In this document: positions 30,560 to 42,181 of the stretch, one piece after another
How the letters are laid out: each line of letters opens with the position of its first letter
Numbering within the stretch: the first letter of the stretch is position 1
From: Mustela lutreola
Lineage: Eukaryota; Chordata; Mammalia; Carnivora; Mustelidae
DNA: 64,000 bases
NCBI RefSeq assembly: GCF_030435805.1
Contig: NC_081303.1
Span: 73,631,910-73,695,909, forward strand
Reading direction: 5' to 3'
Position numbers and translations under genes: made by a program
The notes under the pieces: model-generated
Seen by the model: only the letters and a program-made list of their open reading frames with translations
Database searches by the model: none
What the model was told of the DNA's origin: nothing

Positions 30560-32085
30560 AAAAGTAGAACAGAACAAGCTCACCTTAGCGGTGGCCTCTC
30601 TGTGCAAATGACCGTGTAGACCGGTGTCCGCAGCCATTCCGGACACGGCCCCTCGCCCTCCCTGTGTGGGCCGCTCCCCTGCAGTGCCCCCCTTGCCCAG
30701 GGTGCCCGGTGCTTCTCGCCTAGCCGGAAGTGGCCTCTCTGGCCAGCAGAGCTGACAGCCCACGTCCTGCTTCACAGCCTGCGTGTGGCGGTGAGCCTCC
30801 CCCCGCCCTGCGAGAGCCGGGTGCCCTGGGGCCGGGGCGACTGGCTCCTGCCCCAGGAGAGGCCACGTGCTGCTGCTGAGGGCGAAGGGTCAGGACCAAG
30901 GGGGGGGTGCTGGCCAGAGTCCTCGGGCGAGCCGGTCCCTTCTCTGAGTGTGGGGCGGGGGAGATGGTGGGCCCTCTCCTGTGTGCGGCCGGCCGACTCG
31001 GGCCTCCGGACAGTCTCCTGGGAGCTGGCACCGTGCTGGATGTGGGGGAGGCAGAAATGCATCCCAGGGACAAAATCCTTGCCCTGCTGGGGCCTGTGGG
31101 AGGCCCCAGTTTGTTCGGGGGAAGAGATGGTGACACCATCAATGCCCCATCCATTCCTGAGGGCGCCCTGTGCCGTGGCTTGAGGGGAAGGGGGCAGAGG
31201 GAGGGAGAAAGCACGGAAGCCCGTGTCGACTGGGGCGGGTGGCCGTGTTGGGAGAGCAGGTGTTTTGGAGAACAAAGAACTCAGGGGGTCCTGACAGTGG
31301 GGTGAAGCAGAGGGGAAGGTACTCTAGGTGAAGCCCCCCGAGGACAGTTTGGGGCTGGCCAGGGTCAGGGGAACAAGCGTAAGACAGTGGAGCCCTCAGG
31401 GGCTGGGGTTCGCTGACCGTAAAGGGCCTGAGGGCCACAGTCCCTATTTTCTTATTGGCTTCCAGGAGCAGTGACAAGCCACAGAAGGATGTAAAGGGGA
31501 CAGCGGTGCTGGGGGGTCCCTCTGGCTGCCAGGTGACGGTGATGGAGAGAAGCAGGGGAGGGGAGGGGAGGGGAGAGAGAGCAAGCAGGTGGCCAGGGAG
31601 GGGCTGGGCAGAGGGTGGAGAGAAAGTCGGGAATGGTGGAGACCCGGGAGGCATGGGGCAGGAGTGAGGCGGGAGAGAAGGGGGGTGTCCTGGCTGGGTC
31701 TCTGCTTCCGGTTCTGGGGGAGCTGTTTTCAGAAACGGGGAAGTAAATCTGGCTTTCTGGAGGCCAGTTTTGCTTGACCTCAGAAGCGTCCTGACTCCGC
31801 AGCCTGAGGCCCTGCTCCGTCTCCTGTCTCCTCGGCATCGCCTCCTCCCCTCGTGCCTGCCCCTGACCTCGGGGCTCCGACGCCCCTCCGGGCTGCGGAC
31901 TCCCCAGCCCACCCTGCCCGCCTTAGCTTGACTCCTGAGCCCTCCCTAGAGGACCTTCACGCAAGCTCTCCCGGACCCTTCTCCTGGACCCTTCTCGGCC
32001 TCTGTGACTTGTTTTTCTGACCAGTTTGTCTCTAGAGTCGAGTTGCTGACGAGTGTCTGTTTCGCAAGAAGTCTCGGAGCGGGGG
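30560..32085. other. Intergenic, no gene recognised
   Basis: GC-rich. A (GGGGA)n run at about 31553-31575 could form a G-quadruplex. The minus-strand frame 31139-31912 is purine/pyrimidine-skewed low complexity, not a supported gene. Confidence 0.45.
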
Positions 32086-32090
32086 ACAGG

Positions 32091-32220
32091 GTCTCCCCCA
32101 TCCGACTAGGGGCTCCCGGAGGGCGGGGGCTGGGTTTCCCCCATCAGACGGGGGCTCCCTGAAGGCCACGGCTGTTTGTCTCCCCTGAGACTGGGGCTCC
32201 CTGAGGGCCAGGCCCTTCCC
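32091..32220 (+). repeat. Three imperfect copies of a ~44-bp unit
   Basis: Units start GTCTCCCCCATCCGACTAGG, GTTTCCCCCATCAGACGGGG and GTCTCCCCTGAGACTGGGG, each followed by CTCCC-GAGGGC/GAAGGCC and a GGCTG/GGCC end. It looks like a local tandem duplication. Confidence 0.65.
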
Positions 32221-32224
32221 TGGC

Positions 32225-35200
32225 TTGGCTTCTCCTGGACTTCCCCGCCCTCCAGCCCGAGATGACGGGGAAGTTACCTCCTGGACGCAGGAGATGGGAT
32301 CGGGGAGGGGCCGCCTCACCCATCTGGCCCAGCCAGGCCCAACCCGTGAGAAAGTCCCTCCAGCTTTTCCCCTCCCGTCCTGAAGGCTCTCTTCCTCCTC
32401 GTCCGTTACCTGGGCCTTCATTACTTAGCCGGGCTTTTAGGAGAAAAGGCACAGGCGCCCCAGTTCCCTGCCTGCGTCCCCCAGAGTCTGTGGGTAGAGC
32501 CTTCTCTCCACAGGCTTCTCGGATTTCTACCATGGAGGGGGCAGCCGAGGGCCCCCGCCGCCGAGCCTCCTCTGTATGGGAACCACCGAGGGCAGGGAGG
32601 GCAGGAGAGTGAGAGCCAGAGAAGGCAGGAGGGCAGGGGCAAGGGGGGGAGCTCATGGGAAGCTCCCCTGGGGTAGGGTGACTGCAATGCCCAGCAGGGG
32701 CCCGACCCACCCTGGCACCGCCATCTGACATCATAGGGAAACTGAGGTCCACACAGACACTCTGCAAGAGGCAGGAGCGTAGGGCTGACACGGACCTAGC
32801 GACGTCCAAACCAGAAGATTCGGGGCCCAGCCAGACAGAAGAGGACAAAGCCCGTGGGAGCCAGGGCCCTGGGTGGCACAGAGGCCCCCAGATCCCAAAG
32901 GCAGCCTCCTCGCCCGTGTGCGGCAAGAAGAGCCAAGCCTCCGGAGCCCCCAGGGTGCTGAGGAGAGGGAGAGGCGGGGAGGAGCCTGGCAGAGGGGACG
33001 CAGGGGTCAGGCAGGAGGGGGAATCCAGCAGGGGAGGGTACTGAAGGCCCCAGGGGTGGGAGTCAGAGGAGGGGGCGCACTGGTCAGGCCCTCTGACCCG
33101 CGGTCCCGACAAAGGGCTGCCACAGGCACAAGATGGATGGAACTGGGGCGTCCAGGCCCTTTGTGGCGGGGGATGAAAGGGAGCGGGCTCTGAGGAGCGC
33201 CCCCGGGCCCCCCCCCCAGGCCTGTTGGCTCCCCTGCCCCTCCCCCCCCCGTGACCTCAGGAGCCTTGGAGTGTTGTGGGGGGGTAGGAGAGGCAGGGAG
33301 GAGCGGGTCCAACCAGGCGTTTCCCCTGGCTGGGCCAGCCGCACCTGAGAAGGATGGGGGGCAGGCCGGACAGTGGGGCCCTGGGGGGGCTCCGATGTGT
33401 GCGGGAGTGCATCGGTGCAACACCCAGGGTCTGCGCCCACGCCGGGGAGGCCCCCCCAGAGCTGGCTGAGACTGTGGTGCCAGCGGGTGCCAGGGGTCCC
33501 CCCCGGGGCCCCCCCTGCTCCTGCAGGCCTGCTGCCCTCCTGACCTCTTGGCTTCTTCCTGTCCCCGTCCGCCTTGGCGCTGCCAGTCGAGAAACCAGTT
33601 CTGTGCCTGGGCTGGATAAGGATCTCTGGGCTGGGTGCTTCCCAGGCCACGGCGGGAACCTGGCAGGCGGACGGCACCCTCCCCCCAGGGTCTCCCCGCT
33701 CCTGGCGGCTGCCCGCCTCGCCCCGCCTCACCCCCCTCCACCGTCTCGACCTTCCCAGCCTCCTTCCCCTCCCAGCAGCCTTGGGTGGGGCAGAGGGCCT
33801 GGCTTGCCTTCTCCCTCGGGTGTCCTGGAGGCTGGGTCCCTGTCCTGCAGCCCCTCCCCGCTGCCCCTTTTTTCCTCCAGCCCCCCGCAGGGCCCTGACA
33901 ATGGCTCCCCACCGCAGGGTCAGCCGGAGGCCCAGTCACAGGCCTGTAAGGGGGCAGGGTGAGACAGGCTTGACCCCACTTAACCCCAGGCCACGCATGG
34001 TCTCCTCCTGAACCATCACTCAAGTCCCAGGACATTCCGGTCCCTCCTCACCCCCCCCCCAGGGGCTTCCAGAGCCATCTCCTCCATTCTCCCGCCACCT
34101 CCCCAAATGTCTGCCTTTTCTCTGCCCCTGCCCAGCGCCCCAGAAACCTCAGACCACTCCCAGAACCTCTGCCTCCACCTCACCCTCCAGGGGCTTGGCC
34201 AGCCTCTCCTGGCTGCCCCCAGGAAGCTGGCGGCTTGCAGGGGGCGTGGGAGATAGGGGGCAGGGAGGAAGGCCATTCGGAGACCCGGGCGCCTCGGGAG
34301 GAGATGGGACTCGGGCCCGAGCCCCCACCCCCACCCCTGGAGCGGAGCAGGTGTGTGGAGCCAGGCTGGGACTCAAGCCGGTGACTCAGGCCCCAGCAGA
34401 CAGCTGCTCTGTCCTCAGCAACCAGCCCTCCCTTCCGCAGCCCGAGGTGCAATCTTAGAAGCTGGGAATTCTAGAAGCTGAGCGCAGAGTCCCAGAAGGA
34501 AGGGCCCTCAGAGTCCCAGAAGGAAGGGCCTCTCCTTTGTCAGAGGAAACTGAGGACCAGAAAGGGGTGTGTCCTGCTTGGGGGGTTGCTCAGGCAGCAG
34601 GGAAATCCCTGGTCCCGCAAAACAGGCCGCTTGGGTCCAGTACCAACGAGCTGGGTCCCCGGTTGCGTGAGCTGGGCCCCTCCGCACCCTCCTGCTCTCC
34701 AGCGAGGGGAGTGGGTTTCTCAGGGTTGAGAGGCCGCTCCAGTCTCCGCAGTCTGTTTTCCGTCTCTCCCCCCGCCGTGGGGCAAGCAGATGCCCTTCCT
34801 TGGGCCCCACTTCTCTCTTTCTGGGCCCCAGATTATGAGGGCCCGACAGGTGCCGGGGCCCTTCAGTCTCAGGTGGGGGATTATAAGCTAAGGTTTCAGC
34901 AGGAGCCTAAAGGCAAGGGTATCCCGGGCTTGGCCTAGAGCAGCCTGGGGAGGGAGAGCCATGGTCCCCTGGCCTGGCCCGGCACGGGAGCTGGACACCC
35001 AGCCCCCACCCGTGTGGGCCCTCCCAGGGATGTGTCCGAGCACCAGGAGGCCTGGGGGGCCTCCGCCTACCTGGGTGACACACAGGGAATGTGGTATCAC
35101 GGTTCCCAGGGGCCAGGCCTTTTGCGGACGGGCAGCGTTTATGCCCTGGCAAACATGTTCAGAGCTCAGCTCTGTGCAGACCCTGGGTGGGGATAAACCC

Positions 35201-36800
35201 CCGGCCACTGAGGAAGTAGTCTTGACCCCTGCCAGGCGCCCACCCTGTCCTTCCACAGGACCCCTCGGCTCCGGAGCCAGGGGGGGCCTCGGAGCTCTCA
35301 GTGCGGGACAGGGTTCCAGGAGGAGGACGGCCCTCCCCTGCCCCTGCGGCCTCTCCTCCCCGCCCTGCAGAGGCTCAACTTTTCACACAAGCTTTCCTGG
35401 GATTGTCTCTTCTGTCATCACAGCTCCTGACGCAGAAACCAGCCGGGGAATGTGGAAATGCCCAGGCAGAAAGGTGAGGCCGTCCCTCCGGCCACCTGCC
35501 TCGGGACGAGAGCGCGGGCCACAGCCGAGCCCCGCGGCGCCGGGGGACTCCCCGGAGGATGCCCAGGAGAGAGTCACCCTCCCCAGCCCTCTCTGGCTCC
35601 CACCTGCCCTCTGCGCTCTCCCCAGGGAAGTCCTTCCTCAGGGCTGACTTAAGTGCCTCGTGCTGCGGTGCTGCCGGGTCAGCTCCTCGCAGACGGACCC
35701 GGAGGACACGCTCCGCTCACAGGTGGCTTCGGGGACCAGGCAGGCAAGTGCGTGGGCGCAGCCGGGTGGGGACGCTGCGGCCACTTCCCTCACCTTTCTT
35801 CCCTTGCTCTCCGCCCCTCCCCCACGCTCCCCCCCTCAGCCCCCACTGGAGCTCCTGGCTGGGAGCCAGCATTGTTCTGCCCAGTTCCCGGCTCCCTCAC
35901 TCCTTCCCTCCCTGCCCTCTGGTGGCCGCGGCTCCTGGGCACCCGCCTGCCTGCCCCGCAGCGTGCCCGGGCTGGGGGCGGGGTGGGAGCAGGACGGCAG
36001 GTCCCAGGCTCTGCTTCCTCCTCACGCTGTCCCACAGACGGAGCGGCCGGGAAGCTTGGGTTACTTGGGCCCCCTGGTTATTTTTACTGCCACCAGCTCA
36101 CGAGATAAATATACCTCCCCCTCCCCCCCAGCTGCCCCGACGATGAGTCCCTCCTCACCCAGGTTCCTCAGACCAGGCTCTCTAAGGTCTTCCCCTCACA
36201 CGCCCTCCTGGTAGGTCCGCCTGGCCCCGGACTCCCAGCAGGGAGACAGTGTGGCCCCAAACCCCATAGATGAGGGGAGAGGTGTCCTGACTCCTCCCCC
36301 TCACCTATGGAGTTTGGGCTGGGGCAGGCTTCCCAGAGCCCCGGGGAGGAGGTGCTGGTCCCACAGCGCAAGCAAGTTCTGCCTGCAACTAACTTCCAGG
36401 CCTCTTGCTTTGGTCCAAAGAACATTCTGGGCAGGAACCGCAGCCTCTCCACGGAGGGCAGAAGACGGAGCCTGGGATCAGGACAGTGGCTGTTCATTCC
36501 TGGACTGCAGGAGTCTCCGGCCTGAGGAAGCCCCCAGGGTCCTTAGGACAGACCCCAGCGAATGAGCCAGTGCGTGGTGGGTCACACACCAGCAAGAGGG
36601 CACTCTCTCCCTTGGTGACAGCCGCTGCAGTCCCGAAGCAGGTAATGGCCGCCCTGTCCGGGCTGACCTCTGGCCCCACAGCTTCTGCCTCGCAGGCCTT
36701 TCTTGGACCCACAGAAGAAAAGTCTGGGCCCTTTTACCCAAGAGCTCCCAGATGCCCAGGATGACCCCATCCTCTGTATTTACTTTCAAATACTCCATGC
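32225..36800. other. CRABP2-NES intergenic, no gene recognised
   Basis: Very GC-rich, almost repeat-free. It includes a CTCF-type motif at 35911 and an AT-rich island at 36061-36115. Minus-strand frames of over 200 codons at 32144-33112 and 33007-34035 are G/P/A-rich and lack domains. Confidence 0.45.
35911..35925 (-). promoter_or_regulatory. CTCF-type motif between CRABP2 and NES
   Basis: Minus strand CCACCAGAGGGCAGG; 14 of 15 core positions fit the consensus, and the mismatch is at the last base. Confidence 0.5.
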
Positions 36801-36827
36801 GCTCTGTCCATCAAGAATTCTGTTACA

Positions 36828-37021
36828 GGGGCGCCTGGGGGGCTCAGTGGGTTAAAGCCTCTGCCTTCCGCTCAGGTCATGGTCTCAGGGTCAAGCCCCG
36901 CATCGGGCTCTCTGCTCAGCAGGGAGCCTGCTTCCTCCTCTCTCTCTGCCTGCCTCTCTGCCTGCCTGTGATCTCTCTCTGTCAAATAAATAAATAAAAT
37001 CTTAAAAAAAAAAAAAAAAAA
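36828..37021 (+). repeat. CAN-SINE (SINEC), young, with target-site duplication
   Basis: Head GGGGCGCCTGGGGGGCTCAG, a short internal deletion after GGTCATGGTCTCAGGGTC, (AAAT)n tail and about 20 A. Perfect 14-bp flanks AAGAATTCTGTTAC (36813-36826 and 37022-37035). Confidence 0.95.
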
Positions 37022-37039
37022 AAGAATTCTGTTACGCAC

Positions 37040-40000
37040 ACGGCCTACCCCTCCACGCCCTGCGTCTCTGTCCTGCTCCCCGGAGGCCCGCCGTCCTCTT
37101 CTTCAGTTCCAGCATCCGTTTGCTTTCCGGAGACGCTGCGTGTGCGCCCGTGTCCGCGGGATGCGCTGTTCTGCCGGGATGCGACTGTGCAGGTTCTGCC
37201 CCGGCTCTTCCTTTGCTCATGGGCTTCAGCCGCGTGGCGGTGACCCCCACGGTCGGATCCAATGAGCACAGCGCGCAGCCCGGAAAAGCCAAACACCAGC
37301 GCCTGGAGGGTGTGGAGCCACAGGACCTGCTTGAGGCCCGCTGGTGGGGACAGGACACGCACGCCTGCTTCGGAGAGCCGCGTTTGGTCCCATGAAGGTG
37401 TGCGATCCCCTCCCAGACGGCCTCGCAGGCCAGGAGGCCTGGGCTTGGGTGCTTGGGTAGAGCTGGGCGCCAGGACCCACGTCCCCCCACCCCCATCCTG
37501 GCGCTCTCATCCGTGAGCTCCCCGGAAGGATCGGGCAGGCCAAAGCGAACCATCTGGGCTCAGGCCCGGAGGTCTCACCATCCCGCCTCAGATGAGAAGC
37601 TGGGACTCAGGGAGTTTAGGGGTCTCCGGAGGACTCCCACTCAGGTGTGCCTCGAGAGCCGGTGGTCTGCACAGCCTCCCCCGCAGCCTTGCCCCGCTGC
37701 TCCAGGCATGAGGTGAAGGGGGTGTCTGTGCCCTCCATCAGGGCGGTGCCCCAGCCCAAACTCAGCCCCGGCTATGGTCCGTGAGGCAGCAAACACCCAT
37801 CAGGGGCTCTGTGTGGGGAGGCCTTGGTGGCCCGGCCCGTGTCCCTGATCCCAGCTCCAGCGCCCCCAGCAGCTCCCCTGTCCTTCCCTGTCCACTTCTC
37901 CCGAAGCTGGGCGGGCCGGGGGTGGAGGGGGAGGGAGACTCAACTCTAACCAGGCCAGAGCGGCTTGTGTCCCAAGTCGGTCACCTCCTGGCTCCGTGTG
38001 CCCTACGGTGGCCCCGAGCCAGATGACAGGAGAAGCACGAGGGACAGCAGAGACTAGACTTGTCTGTGCTTCCCTCTCTCTGACGTGTGCGGTGACCCCA
38101 GCGGCTTCATCCCCAGAGAGAGGCACGCACAGTCCAGATTCTGACCGTGTGGTCTCGGACGGTCACCCTCTCGGGAAGTCTCCTCCCGTGGAAACCAGGC
38201 ACCAGCACAACGCTAGTACCTGCCTCACTCCCTAAAACTTAGTTTTCAGACTTTCGGTTCTGGGGGGCGGATGGAGGCTTCTTGAGGCAACAGCGGCCCC
38301 TGGCGCCACACCCCGCTACAGGCGGCAGACCGGCCGCGGGGAGCCGGGAGCCGGAAGGCTGCCTCTCTGTGGGGTGCTCACCGGACCCCTGGCCCGGAGT
38401 GCCCACAGACGGGAGGGGACAGCACGTCTTGTTTCTGTACCTTCTCTCCGGGAGCGGCCCGTCCATGCTCATGGTTCCCCCCCGTCCCCCCGTCCGCCGT
38501 CCGCCGTCCACCCCACCTCAGTCCTCCGCAGTGACCTTCCTAAGACACAAGTCTGAGCAGGTTACCCCGTGACTGAGGTTAACACCCTTCCGTGGCTCCC
38601 TGCTGTCTTGAGGGCAGAGGCCCCACTTTAACCCCACAGCACCCTGCTCTGCCCGCCTGTCTGTGGGTCCCACGGTGTGGCCCCCTGTGTCCAATACGCC
38701 CAGAAGCTCCAGGACGGGTGCCCACAGGGGTTCTCCGTGATTCCTTCACGAAATTTATTCAGAGCACGCGGTGCCCCCCGCATTCGAGAGGGGGCTCCGG
38801 ATTGCTGTTCCAGTACATTCACGAGAAAACCAAGACCCAGAGCGGCGCACTGACGCCTCCAGGTGGCCTAGAGGGATAGGGCCCTGCGCAGTGCTCTTTA
38901 CCTGCTGTCTGTGCGACCGTGGCCTGGCCAGGATGGAGGCGGGGAAGGCCCCCTGCCCTGCTGCGGAGGACGGGCCCCCACGCCAGGCCCAGCTGGCTGG
39001 CTGGAAGGAGGGGGACAGGGAGGCAAAGGGAGGGCCGCTATCTCCCCCTGCGGTCCCTTCAGGACCTCTGGCAGCTTCTCCGTGGGAGGGGGAAACGGGG
39101 CTGAGTGCCGCTTAGCCAGTGTTGTAGTCAGCCCCCTCAGGCGTGGATGCCCCCCCCCGGGAGGGCTTACAGCCCCACGGCAGCTCCTTTCACGGCATCT
39201 TCTTAGCACACCACACCTCACCTGTCCCTCCCCGGGGCACCCTCTGTCCCCACCATCCCCATCCAGAGTCTGTTTCCCTAACTCCGCCAGGCCCAGAGGG
39301 AGATGAGCACGCTCCTGGCCCAGGACCCCAGCGTGCCCTTCAGGCAGCCCCCCTGTGAAGAAGACTGGTCCCCTCGGGAGCCCGCATCCTCTCGCCGTGG
39401 AGGGCATCACACTTCTCTGAGCCGAGGAGGGAGAAGCCGCAGCCTGCCTTCCGGAGCAGCATCCCAGCCCATGTGGATGGGGCGCAGAGACCTTCCCAGT
39501 GGCTCTGGGACGCTCCTCCAGGGCGGTGTGGGGCTCAGAGGCTCCCAGTTCTAGTTCTGGAGCTTCACTGGGACAGGAGCAGACGGAGAAATCCTCCATC
39601 GAACATCATTCCAGGTTCTCTCGCTGCCCGCTTCCTCTGGGATCAATTCCAACCCCTCAAAGTCCCCCTGAAAACAGTGTCCAGAACTATCCTCCACGTA
39701 CTGAGGGCAACGGGGCTCTCACCTCTGGTCTGGACACCCCGTGTCCATTAACCGCTCACTGGGCTGGGCAGCCATTTCCCAGCACTGGTTCACGACAAGC
39801 TGTGGTCCGCTAAGACCCTCGGTCTGTCTTCAGCGGAGAAGCTCTCCTCTTCACTGGTCCCTTCTTATGCCTGCTGACTTTGAAACCAAAAGCAGATTTT
39901 TACATTTATCCCCATTAAACGTCATTGGGTTCATTTTTTTCCTATTTGGTCAAACTGTCTCGGCTCCTGCACGAGCCGTAGATCAGACAAATGAGGTCTG

Positions 40001-41940
40001 CGCTTTCCTCCGGCTCTTCAGCAAACGTCCGCGGCCATCAGGCTCTGGGGACGGCCGCTGAACTCTGTGTCTGCCCACTGGAGTGTCATGTGGTCCGTGT
40101 GGCCTGGGCCCAGGGACAAAAGTGCAGCCGAAAGCCTCACAAAAGTCCCGGGAATCCAGTACAACCCCAGGGCAGGGGAGAGGAGGCCATGTGGCCCTCC
40201 ACGCACCCCCTGAGTGCCCACTGGCCCCAACGGAGGGCCTTCTTCCCCTGAACATGTCATCGCTTCAAGTGTCACTTACCTGTTGGCGGTCGGCTGAGCA
40301 TTTCCGCAGCTCCGCCAGGCTGTGGTTGCCTTCGGAAACTCAGTGCCACACTCCTCTTCAGGATGTTGAGCATTTCCTCTCTCCACGATCCCCAAACGCA
40401 GCGCCAGGGTTCATGAGAGAGTTGGCTCCAGGTGATGGCTTTCGTGGGGATGGTCTTTGAAGACGTCCCCACACGTGATCTGCTTTGATCTTCGCAACAA
40501 GCTTATGGGAATGGGTATTAACCTCCTTTACCAAACAGTACACAGAGGGGCACGTAGAGATGTCATGTGATCTGCCCAAGGTTCTTTAGCCAGAAAGTGC
40601 AAAAGTCAGATGGGCTGCTCTCCCCCGGACAGGACATAGGCCTTGGGAGCCCTGAGCCCAGGCCAGACAGCAGACTTTGTGGGCTAATGTGAGGGTGGAG
40701 AAGCCTCAGCCTTGGGTCTGCTCCCACCAGCCCCTCCTAGGCCTTTAGTCCACGATTTGAGTGAATTCCAAAGCCCAGCTGGCCTGGGGACAGGGGTGGG
40801 GTATTGGTGAGACGGCGGACAGGTCACTGACCCTGTTCTACGCCCGCCCCGCAACCCGGAAACCCTGCCCGTGCTCCAGCTCCCCCAGCTCTCCACCGAC
40901 ACTTTGGCTAGGTTCTGTCATAATGTCACTGTCCTGGGCTGGGGCGAGGGCTGACACATAGAAGGGGCGTGGTTAACACTTCCTAGATTAATCTGGATTT
41001 ATGTGAACAGAAATTGCCTCCCCGGGTCCCCTCCGGCCCCTTTGGACGCTGCTGCCCTTTCCTCTGTGTTCTCCGCACCTTACCGGCCCCTCCACCGGGC
41101 AGAGGGTGCCCTCCTCCAGAGGGCCCGCCCCGCGGCTCCCACGCCAGTGATCTCTCAGCTTCCAGGATGCAGAATCCTCAAAGGTGTGTTTTGCGGATTC
41201 CGTCTGAGCGCGCCGGTAAGACGTGGGAACACGATCCGGCCCCTTACAAGGACCAGGAAAGGGACCGGCCGCGACCAGGAGGGCCCCTTCTTTCGGCTCC
41301 CTTCCTCCTCGCGGCCCCGCCGCTCACCACCGGGGGGCACCCTCTGCCCACTAAACGCCTCGTGACACCGAGGGCGGGAAGGGGCCCCCTTCCCTGGGAA
41401 CTGGGGGAGCCTTGCCCTCCCCGAACAGTGGGTTTGTGAGCCTCAGGCCACAGGGAAGAGCGGCGGGAAGCACCGAGCGGAGCGGTGGGCGCGCACCGCC
41501 CCGCGCATCTCCCCGCGTCCCGGCGTCTGTGCACACGCCGCACCTCCGGACAGAGCGTCCTTGCACTCTCTCTCCACGCGGGGTCCCCCCACCCCCGTCC
41601 TCTCTGCGATGCCGCCTTCTCCAGGGCGAGACGAACCGACGTCCCGTGAGAGGCCCATCATTGCTCCCGTTTTGTGGATGAGAAACCGAGTCCGAGGACT
41701 TCGTAAGCGGTACCTCTGCTGCGGGTGCTGAGGAACAGGGACCCGCCCCGCTGCCGACCCCCAACCCCCGCCATGCCCGCCCGCCCCCCCTAGGCGTCGG
41801 TCCCCGGCCCCCTCCACAGGCCCAGCTCTGGGCACGGCCTCCCCCGCAGGCAGCCTCTCGTGGGATCGGGTTCCCCGGGCAGGCGTCGTGCTCGCTCCAG
41901 CTCCTGCACAGCGCGGCGCACGGACGCGGGCTGGACCCGC
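37040..41940. other. Intergenic upstream of NES, old repeats only
   Basis: No gene recognised. Ancient LINE2-like remnants at about 38525-38850 ('aacacccttccgtggctccctgctgtcttgagggcaga' in part) and a relatively AT-rich block of unknown old repeat type at about 39560-40000. The last kilobase becomes CpG-rich toward NES. Confidence 0.4.
40440..40615 (+). repeat. MIR-like SINE
   Basis: 'tttgatcttcgcaacaagcttatgggaatgggtattaa' (degraded), 'cacagaggggcacgtagag', 'atctgcccaaggttc' and 'agccagaaagtgc' follow the MIR consensus order. Confidence 0.7.
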
Positions 41941-42181
41941 TTCCTGAACTCCAGGGGTTAAGGCCCGGGTCCCGCCCCTTTTCCCGCCAGGCTGGCGGGA
42001 GTATGAATAGCCTCGTTCTCACTCCCGACGCTCAGTCGCTCCGCCGCTTCTCGCCCCGCCCCGTCATTGTCCCCGGAGGTCTCCTTTCCCCTCCCCGTGC
42101 GTCCTAAGAGCTGTGAGAGTTGCTGGCTTCTCCCGCTGCCCGGCGTCTCTCCGCCTTCGGTGGGTCAGGCTCACGAGCAAG
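41940..42181 (+). promoter_or_regulatory. NES: NES promoter region and 5' UTR
   Basis: GC-rich promoter. TTTTCCCGCC (E2F-like, 41979-41988) is part of a perfect 19-bp palindrome (41982-42000). The TATA-like GTATGAATAG (42001-42010) directly follows, predicting a start near 42030-42040 and a 5' UTR of about 140-150 nt. Confidence 0.6.

Noticed and set aside
39560-40000. AT-richer block considered as a retroviral or LTR remnant.
   Set aside because: No LTR ends, primer-binding site or coding remnant could be seen; left as an unassigned old repeat. No endogenous retrovirus was recognised anywhere in the window.
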